Positions 63,467 to 64,000 of a stretch of 64,000 nucleotides of DNA are shown piece by piece. The position numbers and the translations under genes are program-made. This DNA comes from Insolitispirillum peregrinum. GTDB taxonomy: Bacteria; Pseudomonadota; Alphaproteobacteria; Rhodospirillales; Rhodospirillaceae. The notes below the pieces were generated by a model. The model did not search any database. It saw only the letters and a list, made by a program, of their open reading frames with translations, and was not told the DNA's origin. The stretch lies in NCBI RefSeq assembly GCF_042665255.1, contig NZ_JBHTCD010000002.1; one strand, given 5' to 3'. Each line of letters opens with the position of its first letter. Positions within the stretch are counted from its first letter, which is position 1.

Positions 63467-63541
63467 TGGGGCGTCGCCAAGCGGTAAGGCACCGGTTTTT
63501 GGTACCGGCATTCCCAGGTTCGAATCCTGGCGCCCCAGCCA
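63467..63541 (+). tRNA. tRNA-Gln (anticodon TTG)
   Basis: 75 nt including an encoded CCA. Acceptor stem TGGGGCG / CGCCCCA, discriminator G, then CCA. The anticodon arm is CCGGT-TTTTGGT-ACCGG, with TTG at positions 34-36. The T arm is CCAGG-TTCGAAT-CCTGG. The D arm GCC-AAGCGGTAA-GGC is normal. All stems pair. It reads CAA and, by wobble, CAG codons. Confidence 0.97.
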
Positions 63542-63882
63542 ACTTCTCAATCATCGATGATTTCAGGCAGTTGCAACAGATCAGGCGGCAGCGGTTGTAC
63601 ACGCTGGCAGGGCGGCTGGGGTTGTGATTTGTGGGTCAGGTTTGGCTTTGAGCAACTGATGCTCAGCCAGCGGCCCTCTCCGATTTGCTGATCCGGCAGG
63701 AGAGTTTCACAAGGTCGGCCTTGGCCACATCGCCTTGACCATGCACTTTCCCGGCGGAATGCTGGCTGGTCCAGGGAAGGAGGATAATACCAATGGCCGA
63801 AACGACTAACCCTCGTTAACGAGCTTGCGCTTGGAGCCTCTGCGTGATTCGCTCTATCTTGTAGCGTTTCACGGAGGGGACT
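63542..63882. other. Region between tRNA-Gln and the transposase gene
   Basis: About 340 bp without a supported intact gene. The part near 63777-63819 contains a strong ribosome-binding site and a very short open frame (next entry). The left end of the IS630-type element must lie in the last part of this region, perhaps near the CTCGTTAACGAG palindrome (63812-63823), but its terminal repeat cannot be fixed without the other end. Confidence 0.4.
63793..63819 (+). pseudogene. Start of an interrupted gene (ribosome-binding site plus eight codons)
   Basis: AAGGAGGA at 63777-63784 is spaced 8 nt from ATG 63793, an ideal translation start. The frame reads only MAETTNPR before TAA. The transposase gene begins 63 nt later, so an IS insertion soon after the start codon of a well-translated gene is the simplest reading. 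The identity of the gene is unknown. Confidence 0.4.
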
Positions 63883-64000
63883 ATGCCGCCAGCAGTGATG
63901 GTGACGCGGACGGAGTATACAGCAGCCGATCTTCGGCGCGAGGCAGGGCGGTCGCGGGATGGGAAGGCTGCGCGGCGGATGCTGGCAATCGCCCTTGTTC
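63883..64000 (+). mobile_element. IS630-type transposase, 5' part (cut by the window edge)
   Basis: The 39 visible codons begin 'MPPAVMVTRTEYTAADLRR' and go on with 'DGKAARRMLAIALV', the N-terminal helix-turn-helix region of IS630-family transposases ('YTAADLR...R..D...ARRLLALA'). ATG 63883 has GGAGGGG about 6 nt upstream. The catalytic DDE domain lies beyond the window, so integrity cannot be judged. Confidence 0.75.

Noticed and set aside
63467..63541. tRNA-Gln as the attachment site of an integrated element
   Set aside because: No second copy of the tRNA 3' end and no integrase gene is seen in the window; only an IS lies downstream. The sequence beyond the edge would be needed.

Overview
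This is a high-GC chromosomal window from an alphaproteobacterium, most likely a Rhodospirillales-type (Magnetospirillum/Novispirillum-like) organism. That placement is inferred from family content: a MucR/Ros zinc-finger regulator, a Fur without CxxC motifs, DUF3422, a TIGR02186 (Alph_Pro_TM) protein, ornithine-lipid acyltransferases, GANTC (CcrM-type) sites clustered near dnaA, and an mtnP-mtnA-aldolase cluster like that of Rhodospirillum rubrum. Most of the window is core housekeeping DNA.

Layout. 1-6.6 kb: xerD (cut by the window edge), a large exported repeat protein and a tiny membrane protein on the minus strand, divergent from aroK-aroB, a CNNM/CorC transporter and a CBS protein. 6.6-16.2 kb: marR, a soluble double-PAS chemoreceptor, comM, lepA, ddpX-tsaB-rimI, tusA and mucR. 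16.5-22 kb: fur, olsB-olsA, DUF3422, tldD. 22.1-22.8 kb: a YopT/C58-type cysteine protease candidate. 22.9-25.6 kb: mtnP-mtnA-aldolase, matching the MTA/DHAP shunt. 25.9-34.5 kb: the replication block gyrB-recF-dnaN-dnaA, with a probable oriC between dnaA and rpsT (perfect DnaA boxes, an AT-rich stretch, clustered GANTC). DnaA carries an exceptionally long Ala/Pro/Lys linker. 34.7-39.5 kb: enoyl-CoA hydratase, a secreted protein coupled to mutM, ubiE, ubiB. 40-43.3 kb: a GltIJKL-type amino-acid ABC transporter behind a promoter region full of inverted repeats. 43.6-51.8 kb (minus strand): an unknown protein, trpS, murJ, and an operon of CheY-like regulator, CheC, LOV-PAS-GAF-GGDEF protein and polysaccharide deacetylase. 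52-58.4 kb: AmpG-like transporter, a DsbD_2/TauE-like protein, SCO1, cobB, TIGR02186 protein, UspA and NfuA. 58.6-63.5 kb: hicAB, a large HAD protein, a small secreted protein, TerC and tRNA-Gln(TTG). The window ends inside an IS630-type transposase gene.

Intergenic space is populated by two dispersed repeat families. One has the two-part architecture of rhizobial RIME elements (six copies; in three of them the TAG at the element border is the stop codon of the upstream gene). The other is a REP/BIME-like double hairpin (seven loci), two copies of which resemble intrinsic terminators. One 235-bp locus is bounded by perfect 15-bp inverted repeats and holds both families.

No CRISPR array, rRNA, prophage or riboswitch was recognised. 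Start codons were chosen from Shine-Dalgarno spacing and family alignment from memory; no database search was possible.
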